NCBI GenBank assembly: GCA_035399665.1
Contig: DAOPJM010000009.1
Location: 1-60,031 of the forward strand
Length of the DNA: 60,031 nucleotides
DNA from: DAOPJM01 sp035399665
GTDB taxonomy: Bacteria; Bacillota; Clostridia; Christensenellales; CAG-138
Reading direction: 5' to 3'
Shown: positions 15,536 through 23,644 of the stretch, in pieces
Numbering within the stretch: the stretch's first letter is position 1
Layout of the letters: each line of letters opens with the position of its first letter
Notes under the pieces: generated by a model
The model's database searches: none
Told to the model about the DNA's origin: nothing
Seen by the model: only the letters and a program-made list of their open reading frames with translations
Program-made: the position numbers and the translations under genes

Positions 15536-16363
15536 ATGGATTTTCTTCCCATTGTCTACGCAGTCGCCATTCTGGGCGGTCTTGGTGTAATATTCGGCCT
15601 TCTCTTGGGCTTTGTCGGAAAGAAATTTGAAGTCAAAGTCGATGAGAGGGTGACGAGAGTTCGCGCTTGCCTCGGCGGAGCCAACTGCGGTGCGTGCGGC
15701 TTTCCGGGTTGTGACGGCTTTGCGCAAGCCGTTGTTGATGGCAAAGCTCCTGTTACCGGCTGCACTGCGGGCGGTAAAAAGACTGCCGATGCGATAGGTG
15801 ATATTATGGGCGTTAAGGCTGAAGTGGGCGAGAGGCTTGTGGCGAGGGTTCGCTGCAACGGTACGCTTGATAACGTCTCATCGCGCTATGATTACGCGGG
15901 TGTGAAGAGCTGCCGAGTCGCGGCCCAGCTTGCGGGCGGTTCCAAGGCTTGCAGCTTTGCCTGCTTGGGCTTTGGCGATTGCGTCCATGTATGCAAGTTC
16001 GACAGCATCCATGTCGTAAACGGTGTGGCGGTCGCAAACGACGACACCTGCACAGGCTGCGGAGCTTGCGTGGAGCAATGCCCAAGAAGCATTATCGCCT
16101 TGATTCCCAAAAATCGTACCATCGTCGTAAAATGCCGCAACATCGAAGTCGGAAAGATTGCAAGAGCGCAATGTAAGAGCGCATGTATCGGCTGCAAGAT
16201 GTGCGAGAGAACCTGTCCCTCCGATGCCGTTCATGTTGTTAACGGCGTTGCGGAGATAGATCCCGCCAAATGTACCCGCTGCGGCGCATGCGTTGTAAAG
16301 TGCCCCACCAAGTGCATCTTCAACTTCTTTGAAGGTCTGCAAGAGAGCTACGATTGGGAATAA
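15536..16363 (+). CDS. rnfB: Rnf complex subunit B (ferredoxin-accepting, poly Fe-S)
   Basis: 275 aa. An N-terminal membrane helix (about 4-26) is followed by a Fe-S domain with CLGGANCGACGFPGC, then ferredoxin-like clusters at CSFACLGFGDCVHVC, CTGCGACVEQCP, CIGCKMCERTCP and CTRCGACVVKCP. It takes electrons from reduced ferredoxin. Last gene of the operon, with GGAGG upstream and a terminator after it. The C-D-G-E-A-B order is the clostridial one. Whether Na+ or H+ is pumped cannot be read from the sequence. Confidence 0.95.
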   Translation: MDFLPIVYAVAILGGLGVIFGLLLGFVGKKFEVKVDERVTRVRACLGGANCGACGFPGCDGFAQAVVDGKAPVTGCTAGGKKTADAIGDIMGVKAEVGERLVARVRCNGTLDNVSSRYDYAGVKSCRVAAQLAGGSKACSFACLGFGDCVHVCKFDSIHVVNGVAVANDDTCTGCGACVEQCPRSIIALIPKNRTIVVKCRNIEVGKIARAQCKSACIGCKMCERTCPSDAVHVVNGVAEIDPAKCTRCGACVVKCPTKCIFNFFEGLQESYDWE

Positions 16364-16400
16364 CTCTGCCGATTCGCGAATACGGAATAGACACTAAAGA

Positions 16401-16433
16401 TAAAGCCGCTCGACCTAATGCCGAGCGGCTTTA
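16401..16433. terminator. Bidirectional terminator between rnfB and malQ
   Basis: Perfect 12-bp stem (16401-16412 with 16422-16433) with a 9-nt loop, lying between convergent genes. T-rich sequence follows on both strands. Confidence 0.85.
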
Positions 16434-16450
16434 TACATTTCGCGTGAGAG

Positions 16451-17944
16451 CTACTTCCTCTTCTTTTGCACACGCTGGGGCGCTCTTGCACAAATCTGTG
16501 TATAGTGCGCAAGTCTGATAAATATAGCGGAATCCATGTCGCAAGGCAAAGCACGGTACGTCCAGCATCCCAAGGATTGCGGCGAGTTCATCTGAGTTTT
16601 TGAGCCTATAAGGTCCTGAAATTGGACAATTACAAGCTCGGAGGAGGAGGTCATCAAGCCTCGAATAAAGCCGAAATTCAGTCCCTCTCGCTCGCTCAAG
16701 CCAAGGTAGTCTACGGCCATGGCAACGCTCCTTGAGGGCGCGTTATCAATCCATTTCATCATCGGCTCGCAATCGTGGGTGGAAGCGTATGCCACGCAAT
16801 GAACGGGGTAGTTGTGCGGAAGCTCGCGTGAATCGTTATCGGGATCGAAGCCAAACTCCATCACACGCATACCCGCATAGCCGGAGGCCGAGAGCAAGTT
16901 CTTAACGGCGGGAGTGAGGTAGCCCAAATCTTCGGCAATGATATGCACATCGGGACAACTGCGCTTGAACGCTTCAATAAGCTCTATATCGGGTCCCTTG
17001 CGCCAATAACCGTTCTTCGCAGAAGTGCTGCCCACGGGTATGCACCAATAGCTTTCAAGACCTCTGAAGTGGTCAATCCTTACAAGTGAAAACCTGCGTC
17101 CGGTGACCCTTAGACGTTCGCACCACCAAGAATAGCCATCATCACGGTGCTTATCCCAACGGTAAAGCGGGTTGCCCCAAAGCTGACCGCACTCGGAAAG
17201 ACCGTCGGGCGGTACACCTGCGACCTCATTCGGGTACAAATCATCGTCGAGGTCGAATAATTCGGGCGAGAACCAAACATCTGCGCTGTCTAAGGGAAGG
17301 TATATGGGTATGTCCCCGATAAACTCAATACCTTTGCTTTGGGCATAAGTGCGAAGCATTGTAAACTGCTCGTCCGCTTTGTATTGGACGAAGCAATGGA
17401 AGGCTGTTTCGTCCGTAAGCTCCGCTGCAACACGCCGAACAGCTTCATCAGAGCGAAACTTCAGCTCATCGCTCCACTCATACCAAGGCTTGCCGCCAAA
17501 GGAATCCTTAATCGCGCAATAGAGAGCATGTTTATAAAGCCATGATGAATTTTCCTTACAGAACTCATTCATTAAGTCGCGATCGAAGCGGTTGAAAGCC
17601 TTACGAAGTACAACAAAACGATTCTGGTATATTTTCCCAAAGTCAACAGATGAGGGATCGTCTCCCCAGTCAAGCGAGGTTTCGTGAGCTTCGAGCAAGC
17701 CCTCATCCACAAGCGTATCAAGGTCAATGAAGTACGGGTTCAAAGCAAAACCCGAGTACGATTGATAGGGCGAATCACCATATCCGGTGGGAGAAAGGGG
17801 CAGCATTTGCCAATAGCTTTGTTTTCCGAGGGCTAAGAGATCGACAAAATCATAAGCAGCTTTTCCGAATGTGCCTATGCCATACGGAGAGGGCAGGGAA
17901 GACACATGAAGCAGCACAGCCGAAGAACGTTTCAAAAAGTTCAC
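16451..17944 (-). CDS. malQ: 4-alpha-glucanotransferase (amylomaltase)
   Basis: GH77 enzyme of 497 aa that disproportionates malto-oligosaccharides, releasing glucose and longer chains. Seen: N-terminal LHVSSLPSPYGIGTFG, substrate-site GDSPYQSYSGFALNP, the nucleophile Asp in VRIDHFRGLESYW, the acid/base Glu in AEDLGYLTP and the stabilising Asp in ASTHDCEPMMKW. It is cytosolic (no signal peptide). GAGGTG precedes the ATG. It shares a divergent control region with psuG and would act with the pullulanase at 41200-44322 in glucan use. Confidence 0.94.
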   Translation of the reverse strand: MNFLKRSSAVLLHVSSLPSPYGIGTFGKAAYDFVDLLALGKQSYWQMLPLSPTGYGDSPYQSYSGFALNPYFIDLDTLVDEGLLEAHETSLDWGDDPSSVDFGKIYQNRFVVLRKAFNRFDRDLMNEFCKENSSWLYKHALYCAIKDSFGGKPWYEWSDELKFRSDEAVRRVAAELTDETAFHCFVQYKADEQFTMLRTYAQSKGIEFIGDIPIYLPLDSADVWFSPELFDLDDDLYPNEVAGVPPDGLSECGQLWGNPLYRWDKHRDDGYSWWCERLRVTGRRFSLVRIDHFRGLESYWCIPVGSTSAKNGYWRKGPDIELIEAFKRSCPDVHIIAEDLGYLTPAVKNLLSASGYAGMRVMEFGFDPDNDSRELPHNYPVHCVAYASTHDCEPMMKWIDNAPSRSVAMAVDYLGLSEREGLNFGFIRGLMTSSSELVIVQFQDLIGSKTQMNSPQSLGCWTYRALPCDMDSAIFIRLAHYTQICARAPQRVQKKRK

Positions 17945-17962
17945 CTCAAATCTTAAATGCTG

Positions 17963-17991
17963 TTCCTATTTTAGCATATCTGTGTTATAAT
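17963..17991 (+). promoter_or_regulatory. Promoter of psuG
   Basis: Extended -10 TGTTATAAT (TATAAT at 17986-17991) with a weak -35 TTCCTA (17963-17968) at 17 bp. Confidence 0.65.
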
Positions 17992-17995
17992 ACAA
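17968..17995 (-). promoter_or_regulatory. Promoter of malQ, overlapping that of psuG
   Basis: On the minus strand: -35 TTGTAT (17990-17995), 16-bp spacer, -10 TAAAAT (17968-17973). The two divergent promoters occupy the same DNA, so they should compete. Confidence 0.6.
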
Positions 17996-18027
17996 AGGAT
18001 TTTTATTGAACAAGGAGAACTTTTGAC

Positions 18028-18930
18028 ATGGAACGTCTTTGCCTTTCACCCGAGGTTGAAAGGGCTTTGGCTGAGAACAAGCCCATAATCGCTATGGAAA
18101 GCACCATAATTTCACACGGTATGCCATACCCGCAGAACGTTGAGACCGCGCTAATGTGCCAGAAAATAGCGCGCGAGAACGGCGCCGTCCCCGCCACCTG
18201 CGCAATAATAGGCGGCAAGCTCTGTGCCGGGCTGACCGATGAACAGATTGACTATCTTGGCCGAGAGGGTCATAAGGTCGTTAAGGCAAGCCGCAGAGAT
18301 ATACCGCTGCTTGTCGCAAAGGGAATGGACGGAGCGGCCACTGTCGCGGCTACCATGATAATCGCTAAGATGGCCGGTATCAAGGTGTTCGCGACCGGCG
18401 GTATCGGCGGAGTTCACAGAGGCGCTCAGACCACGATGGACATTTCAGCGGATTTGGATGAGCTTTCCAAGACCAATGTAACGGTGGTATGCGCAGGCGC
18501 AAAGAGCATACTTGATCTCAATCTCACAATGGAGTACCTTGAGACCAAGGGCGTACCCGTGGTAGGTTATGGCACGGACGAGCTGCCCGCGTTCTACACA
18601 CGCCAAAGCGGCATCAAGCTCAACTGGAGAGCTGATTCACCTGAGGAAGCGGCGTCTTATATAAGGGCGTCGCATGAGTTGAATTACGACGGAGGGATAT
18701 TGATAGTCAACCCCATCCCCGAGGAGTACTCGATGGACGCCGCGTATATCAACGCCGCAATCGATGAAGCGATAGCAGAGGCTGAAGCTCAAGGCGTCAA
18801 GGGCAAGGCGACTACGCCGTTCCTGCTTGCCGCTGTCAAGGATATAACAGGCGGATCAAGCTTGGCCTCCAACATTCAACTTGTTTACAACAACGTCAAG
18901 GTCGCGGCCAAGATCGCGGCGGCTCTGTAA
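18028..18930 (+). CDS. psuG: Pseudouridine-5'-phosphate glycosidase
   Basis: 300-aa enzyme that splits pseudouridine 5'-phosphate into uracil and ribose 5-phosphate. Family motifs: IAMESTIISHGMPYPQN, GTTPFLLAAVKDITGG-type end (here TTPFLLAAVKDITGGSSL) and FATGGIGGVHRGA. The length is normal. The usual partner PsuK (pseudouridine kinase, PfkB family) is not adjacent; a PfkB kinase at 59044-59988 is 40 kb away. AAGGAG lies upstream. A dockerin protein follows after 8 nt, perhaps only by chance of arrangement. Confidence 0.95.
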   Translation: MERLCLSPEVERALAENKPIIAMESTIISHGMPYPQNVETALMCQKIARENGAVPATCAIIGGKLCAGLTDEQIDYLGREGHKVVKASRRDIPLLVAKGMDGAATVAATMIIAKMAGIKVFATGGIGGVHRGAQTTMDISADLDELSKTNVTVVCAGAKSILDLNLTMEYLETKGVPVVGYGTDELPAFYTRQSGIKLNWRADSPEEAASYIRASHELNYDGGILIVNPIPEEYSMDAAYINAAIDEAIAEAEAQGVKGKATTPFLLAAVKDITGGSSLASNIQLVYNNVKVAAKIAAAL

Positions 18931-18938
18931 GGTACGGC

Positions 18939-20036
18939 ATGAAACGTTTCGTTGCCGTCATATTAGCTTTGGCGATGACCTTCGCTTGCTCTGCTGCACT
19001 TGCAAGTGAAAATGTGCTTATCGGCGACTGCAACGGAGACGGCAGCGTGTCGTCCGCCGATGCTTCTATGATACTGCGTTATCTTGTGGGTATGGCAAAT
19101 TCGAGCGAGCATATGAGCCTCGTCGCAGATACAGACGGTAACGGAACGATAAATGCCAACGACGCCTCGTTGATACTCAGGTACCTGATAGGCCTTGCTA
19201 AGGTATCAGGTACGATTGAAGTTACGGTGTATGCCGATGAGCTTGTATTGCCCGAGTCAGCGACGCTTTATGTCGGAAATCAGCTCACCCTTGAGCTGTG
19301 TTATTCACCCGACAACGCTGATGTGAGTTTTTCAGCAGCAGTAGAAAACGGGAGTATAGCAACCGCTGCGATTACGAATGGCTCTGTAACGATTAATGGC
19401 GTAAGCATAGGCGAGACCATTCTCCATGTATCGGAGACGGTAAGCGGACTTGGCGGAGATATTACGATAAACGTGGTTGATATACCCGCGAACGAGACGG
19501 AGCTGTATGCGCAAATAGTGCTTGGGCTGTATGGTACTGCATACGGCGAGCTTACTTCAAGCGAGGTTAAGACCGCGGACGCGGTCTATGCGTTCGTAAC
19601 GTCGCTTAACCCCGATGACCCCTATACCGAGGTCATTCTGGCGGGAATCGCGCTTTGCGGAACTTCATATGACGATCTCGACTGCAGTAACTTCACGCGT
19701 CAAGCGTATCGGGACTGCGGTTACGGCAGCAAGTATATATGTGCAGGCTCCGAAAATCAAATTCAGCTTTTTAGAAAACGCGATGTGCTGTATGAAATTG
19801 AGTTTTCATCCGGAAACGTTGTTTACGACAAAATACGAAGCGGTTATGTGCTGCTATGGGTAAGCGATGAAGGGGTAGGGAATCACTCCGCTATATATCT
19901 TGGCAAGATTAACGGCAAGCATTATTTGCTTGAATCCTCAAGCAGCAAGGGCGGAGTCGGCATCAATGTCAACTGGAACAGCTATGGTTCATGGAAACTA
20001 AAATATTACGCGGACGTTCTTGGTACGGCAGGCTAA
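18939..20036 (+). CDS. Exported dockerin / Ig-like / NlpC-P60 protein
   Basis: 365 aa. A signal peptide (about 1-22, ending ALA) is followed at once by a type I dockerin (about 29-90) with two Ca-binding repeats, DCNGDGSVSSADASMILRYL and DTDGNGTINANDASLILRYL. An Ig-like beta domain (about 95-190) and a C-terminal NlpC/P60-type peptidase (about 205-365) follow, with the Cys in LDCSNFTRQAY and the His in GNHSAIYLG. It should cut peptidoglycan peptides while docked to a cohesin partner; no cohesin is encoded in the window. The Shine-Dalgarno is weak. It probably rides on the psuG transcript. Confidence 0.85.
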   Translation: MKRFVAVILALAMTFACSAALASENVLIGDCNGDGSVSSADASMILRYLVGMANSSEHMSLVADTDGNGTINANDASLILRYLIGLAKVSGTIEVTVYADELVLPESATLYVGNQLTLELCYSPDNADVSFSAAVENGSIATAAITNGSVTINGVSIGETILHVSETVSGLGGDITINVVDIPANETELYAQIVLGLYGTAYGELTSSEVKTADAVYAFVTSLNPDDPYTEVILAGIALCGTSYDDLDCSNFTRQAYRDCGYGSKYICAGSENQIQLFRKRDVLYEIEFSSGNVVYDKIRSGYVLLWVSDEGVGNHSAIYLGKINGKHYLLESSSSKGGVGINVNWNSYGSWKLKYYADVLGTAG

Positions 20037-20123
20037 ACGCTTTGCATATCAAGGCTCGTTCTAATGAGCTTAATGCAGAATTGAAAGCGATTTTGTTTTC
20101 AAAGTGAAATTATTGTGCAATGC

Positions 20124-20152
20124 TTGCTTTTGAAGAACAGGTATGTTATGAT
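20124..20152 (+). promoter_or_regulatory. Promoter of tig
   Basis: -35 TTGCTT (20124-20129), 17-bp spacer, extended -10 TGTTATGAT (TATGAT at 20147-20152). Confidence 0.75.
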
Positions 20153-20200
20153 ACCGTGTCAATAGACGCGCAGGGGTAATGCGCAAAAAGGAGAGGAATA

Positions 20201-21481
20201 ATGGCAACATTTGAGAAAATCGAGGGCAACAAAGCTAAACTGACCATCGTGGTCGATCAACCCGCTTTTGAGCAGGCAATTGAGACCGCGTATCATAAAA
20301 CCGCATCAAGGTATGCGGTTCCGGGCTTCCGCAAGGGTAAGGCTCCGCGTAGGATTATTGAAAATGCCTATGGCGCGGGCGTGTTCTATGAGGATGCGTT
20401 TGAAATCGTTTGGGGCGACGCATATGACAAGGCGCTGGAGGAGCATTCTCTTACCGCTGTGGATCATCCCGAAGTCGATATCGTCAACATCAGCGAAGCT
20501 GAGGGCGTGACCTTCACTGCCGAAGTACAGCTTCTGCCTGAGGTCACCCTGGGTCAGTACAAGGGTATAGAGTTTGAAAAGCCGGAGTATACTGTAAGCG
20601 ACGAAGAAGTCGATGCAGCGCTTGAAGCGGAACGCAAGGAGCATTCGAGAGTCATCAATGTTGAGCGTCCCGTTGAGAACGGTGACACCATAGTCTTGGA
20701 TTACAGCGGCAGCATCGACGGAGTCAAGTTTGACGGCGGCACGGCTGAAGATCAGGATTTGACGATCGGAAGCGGATCGTTCATACCCGGGTTTGAAGAG
20801 CAGCTCGTAGGCGCGGTCGAAGGTGAGGAGCGCGATATTTCCGTGACCTTCCCCGATGACTATCACGCCGAGGAGCTTGCCGGCAAGGTCGCTGTTTTCT
20901 CATGTAAAATCAAAGCTGTTCGCAAGGAAGAGCTTCCGCAAGTCAATGACGACTTTATTACCGATATTTCCGAGTTCAACACCGTAGACGAATGGAAGGC
21001 TGACAAGCGCAATAAGCTTATGGCCGAGCGCGAAGAACAGAGCAAGAACGCCTATGAAAACGGCGTCCTGTCCAAGGCTTGCGAGAACGCGCAGTGCGAC
21101 ATTCCCGACTGCATGATCAACCGCCAGCTCGACAGCATTATGCGCGAGATGGAAGTGAGCATGAAGCGCAGCGGTTTCACTTTGGAGATGTACTGTACTT
21201 ATCTTGGAACAACTCCCGACGAGATTCGCAAGCAGCGCAGACCCGAGGCCGAAACAAGGATCAAGATGGAGCTTGTGCTTGACGCCATCGTTAAGGCCGA
21301 GAACATCGAAGTTTCGGATGAGGAAGCGGAGAACATGATAAGCGAAATGGCGACAAAGTACAGCATGTCGGTTGACGAGCTTAAGAAGTCCATGCAGCCC
21401 TCAGACGTCGAGTATGTCAAGGACAACGTAAGAACGCGCAAGGCTATTGCGGTTATCCTCGACAGTTCAGTACAAAAGTAA
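20201..21481 (+). CDS. tig: Trigger factor (ribosome-bound chaperone and prolyl isomerase)
   Basis: 426 aa in three parts: the N-terminal ribosome-binding domain with the GFRKGKAPR signature (about 43-51), the FKBP-type isomerase domain (about 155-245, GDTIVLDYSG and FIPGFEEQLVG) and the C-terminal helical chaperone domain. AAGGAGAGG lies upstream. First of the conserved tig-clpP-clpX group, linking folding of nascent chains and proteolysis. Confidence 0.96.
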   Translation: MATFEKIEGNKAKLTIVVDQPAFEQAIETAYHKTASRYAVPGFRKGKAPRRIIENAYGAGVFYEDAFEIVWGDAYDKALEEHSLTAVDHPEVDIVNISEAEGVTFTAEVQLLPEVTLGQYKGIEFEKPEYTVSDEEVDAALEAERKEHSRVINVERPVENGDTIVLDYSGSIDGVKFDGGTAEDQDLTIGSGSFIPGFEEQLVGAVEGEERDISVTFPDDYHAEELAGKVAVFSCKIKAVRKEELPQVNDDFITDISEFNTVDEWKADKRNKLMAEREEQSKNAYENGVLSKACENAQCDIPDCMINRQLDSIMREMEVSMKRSGFTLEMYCTYLGTTPDEIRKQRRPEAETRIKMELVLDAIVKAENIEVSDEEAENMISEMATKYSMSVDELKKSMQPSDVEYVKDNVRTRKAIAVILDSSVQK

Positions 21482-21533
21482 GTCGATTCGAGCTTGCTTT
21501 TGGGTCACAAACAGTAAAGGATAGGAGATTAAC

Positions 21534-22118
21534 ATGAATCTTGCACCAATGGTAGTTGAGCAGAGCGACAGGGGCGAAAGAGCGTATGATATCTACTCTC
21601 GTCTTTTGAAGGATCGTATTGTCTTTCTGTCGGGCGAGGTGGACGATGACACGGCAAACTCCATCGTGGCGCAGCTTCTGTTCCTTGAGGCGGACGATCC
21701 TCAAAAGGACATCTACCTCTATATCAACAGTCCCGGCGGTTCCGTAACCGCGGGTCTTGCTATTTATGACACTATGCAGTATATCAAGTGCGAAGTGTCC
21801 ACCATCTGCGTGGGCTTGGCGGCCAGTATGGGCGCCTTCCTGCTTACCGCGGGTGCTAAGGGTAAACGCAGACTGCTTGAGAACGCGGAGGTCATGATTC
21901 ACCAGCCGAGCGGCGGCTTTAGGGGGCAGGCTACCGATATTCGGATACAGGCGAATCAGATAGAGAAGACCAAGAAAAGACTTAATGAGATCTTAGCGGC
22001 CCGTACAGGTCAGCCCTTGGAGCGTATCGAACAGGATACCGAGAGGGATAACTACATGGACGCCGAGGAAGCCAAGCAGTATGGCTTGGTAGACGAAATT
22101 ATAGCTCCCAGGAGATAA
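21534..22118 (+). CDS. clpP: ATP-dependent Clp protease proteolytic subunit
   Basis: 194-aa serine protease that forms the two-ring, 14-subunit chamber. The catalytic triad is visible as Ser98 (GLAASMGA), His123 (MIHQPSGG) and Asp172 (TERDNYM). It works with ClpX, encoded 2 nt downstream. GGAG precedes the start. Confidence 0.97.
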   Translation: MNLAPMVVEQSDRGERAYDIYSRLLKDRIVFLSGEVDDDTANSIVAQLLFLEADDPQKDIYLYINSPGGSVTAGLAIYDTMQYIKCEVSTICVGLAASMGAFLLTAGAKGKRRLLENAEVMIHQPSGGFRGQATDIRIQANQIEKTKKRLNEILAARTGQPLERIEQDTERDNYMDAEEAKQYGLVDEIIAPRR

Positions 22119-22120
22119 GT

Positions 22121-23494
22121 ATGGCAAACAATGACGGTAACGTAGGCGGAGTCGGCAAAGACGGTCAGGATAAGGTTCGCTGCAGCTTTTGCGGTAAGAC
22201 CCGAAACCAAGTGACCCGAATGATAGCCGGACCCAATGTGTACATCTGCAACGAGTGTATCGAGCTGTGCATGGAGATTGTCAACGAACAGCGCGCCGAG
22301 GAGAAGAAGGGTGCTTCCGCACCATCTCGCGCAATGTCCGAGATTCCCAAGCCCAAGGAGATAGTCGCTGCGCTAAACGAATATGTGATAGGTCAGGAAG
22401 CCGCAAAGCGCGCTCTTGCCGTCGCGGTATACAATCACTATAAGCGCATTAGCTGTCCGTCCGATCCGACGGATGATGTTGAGCTGCAAAAGAGCAACAT
22501 CATAATGCTGGGGCCGACCGGCTGCGGTAAAACAATGCTTGCACAGACCCTGGCAAAGATACTTGATGTTCCCTTTGCTGTGGCCGACGCAACCACCTTA
22601 ACCGAGGCAGGCTATGTCGGAGACGATGTGGAGAACATCCTCTTGAAGCTCATTCAAGCCGCTGATTTCGATGTGGCTCGGGCTCAGACAGGCATCGTGT
22701 ACATCGATGAGATCGACAAGATAGCAAGGAAGGGCGAGAATGTCTCTATTACTCGCGATGTTTCGGGCGAGGGTGTACAGCAGGCTCTTCTGAAGATTCT
22801 TGAAGGCACGGTCGCTAACGTTCCTCCGCTCGGAGGAAGAAAGCACCCGCAGCAGGAGTGCATACAGATTGACACCACTAACATCCTGTTTATAGTCGGC
22901 GGCGCGTTCAACGGTATAGAAAAAATCATTGAGCGTCGCACGGGGCAGAGAATGCTCGGTTTTGGCGCGGATCCCAAAACTCGCGAGCAGAAGAATGTCG
23001 GTGAGATATTGAAGTCCATTCTTCCCGAGGACTTGCTGCGTTTCGGGCTTATCCCGGAATTTGTAGGTCGAGTTCCCGTGATAGTAACGCTTGAGAACCT
23101 GGATGAGGACGCTCTTGTCAGCATACTCACAGATCCGAAGAATGCTCTTGCACGTCAATACAAGAAGCTGTTTGCAATGGACGGCGTGGACCTTGAGTTT
23201 GATAACGACGCGCTGCGCGAGGTTGCCAAGGAAGCCATCACAAGAAAGACGGGCGCAAGGGGCTTGAGGGCCATCATGGAAGACGTCATGCTGAACATCA
23301 TGTATGACATTCCGGGAAGAAGCGATCTCAAGACCTGTACAATAACCGCGGATACGATACGCAAGGCGGCTCCGCCCGTATTGTCGGAGCATACCCTTGC
23401 CGAGGATATCAGTATTCCGATACCGCTGCCGGAAGCGATTGTACCTACGTCAAAACCCGTAGCGCGCAAGCGTAAGGCCGCGCCATCGGCGTAA
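22121..23494 (+). CDS. clpX: Clp protease ATP-binding subunit ClpX
   Basis: 457-aa AAA+ unfoldase that feeds substrates to ClpP. An N-terminal C4 zinc-binding domain (CSFCGKT...CNEC, about 21-50), Walker A GPTGCGKT, Walker B VYIDEIDK, sensor and pore loops (GYVGDD) are all present. A short basic tail (PVARKRKAAPSA) extends beyond the usual end. A strong terminator follows. Confidence 0.97.
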   Translation: MANNDGNVGGVGKDGQDKVRCSFCGKTRNQVTRMIAGPNVYICNECIELCMEIVNEQRAEEKKGASAPSRAMSEIPKPKEIVAALNEYVIGQEAAKRALAVAVYNHYKRISCPSDPTDDVELQKSNIIMLGPTGCGKTMLAQTLAKILDVPFAVADATTLTEAGYVGDDVENILLKLIQAADFDVARAQTGIVYIDEIDKIARKGENVSITRDVSGEGVQQALLKILEGTVANVPPLGGRKHPQQECIQIDTTNILFIVGGAFNGIEKIIERRTGQRMLGFGADPKTREQKNVGEILKSILPEDLLRFGLIPEFVGRVPVIVTLENLDEDALVSILTDPKNALARQYKKLFAMDGVDLEFDNDALREVAKEAITRKTGARGLRAIMEDVMLNIMYDIPGRSDLKTCTITADTIRKAAPPVLSEHTLAEDISIPIPLPEAIVPTSKPVARKRKAAPSA

Positions 23495-23523
23495 GGTTTA
23501 TTGGTATATCGTAAAAGCAAACA

Positions 23524-23558
23524 GAACGCGGCTCCATATAAATGAGCTGCGTTCTTTT
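23524..23558 (+). terminator. Terminator of tig-clpP-clpX
   Basis: 11-bp stem with one G-T pair (23524-23534 with 23544-23554), 9-nt loop, then a TTTTCTT tail. Confidence 0.85.
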
Positions 23559-23609
23559 CTTGAATATGCGTCAGGGCAAAGAGCTGTTGATTATATTGCT
23601 GAATCCGAC

Positions 23610-23638
23610 TTGCTAACAAGAAAGATTTATGCTATATT
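23610..23638 (+). promoter_or_regulatory. Promoter of DUF512-der-plsY, 6 nt from the ATG
   Basis: -35 TTGCTA (23610-23615), 17-bp spacer, -10 TATATT (23633-23638). The ATG at 23645 begins 6 nt later and lacks a Shine-Dalgarno. Confidence 0.7.
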
Positions 23639-23644
23639 TGCATC

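Noticed and set aside
22598..23392. 264-codon minus-strand frame opposite clpX
   Set aside because: Antisense shadow of a highly conserved gene.
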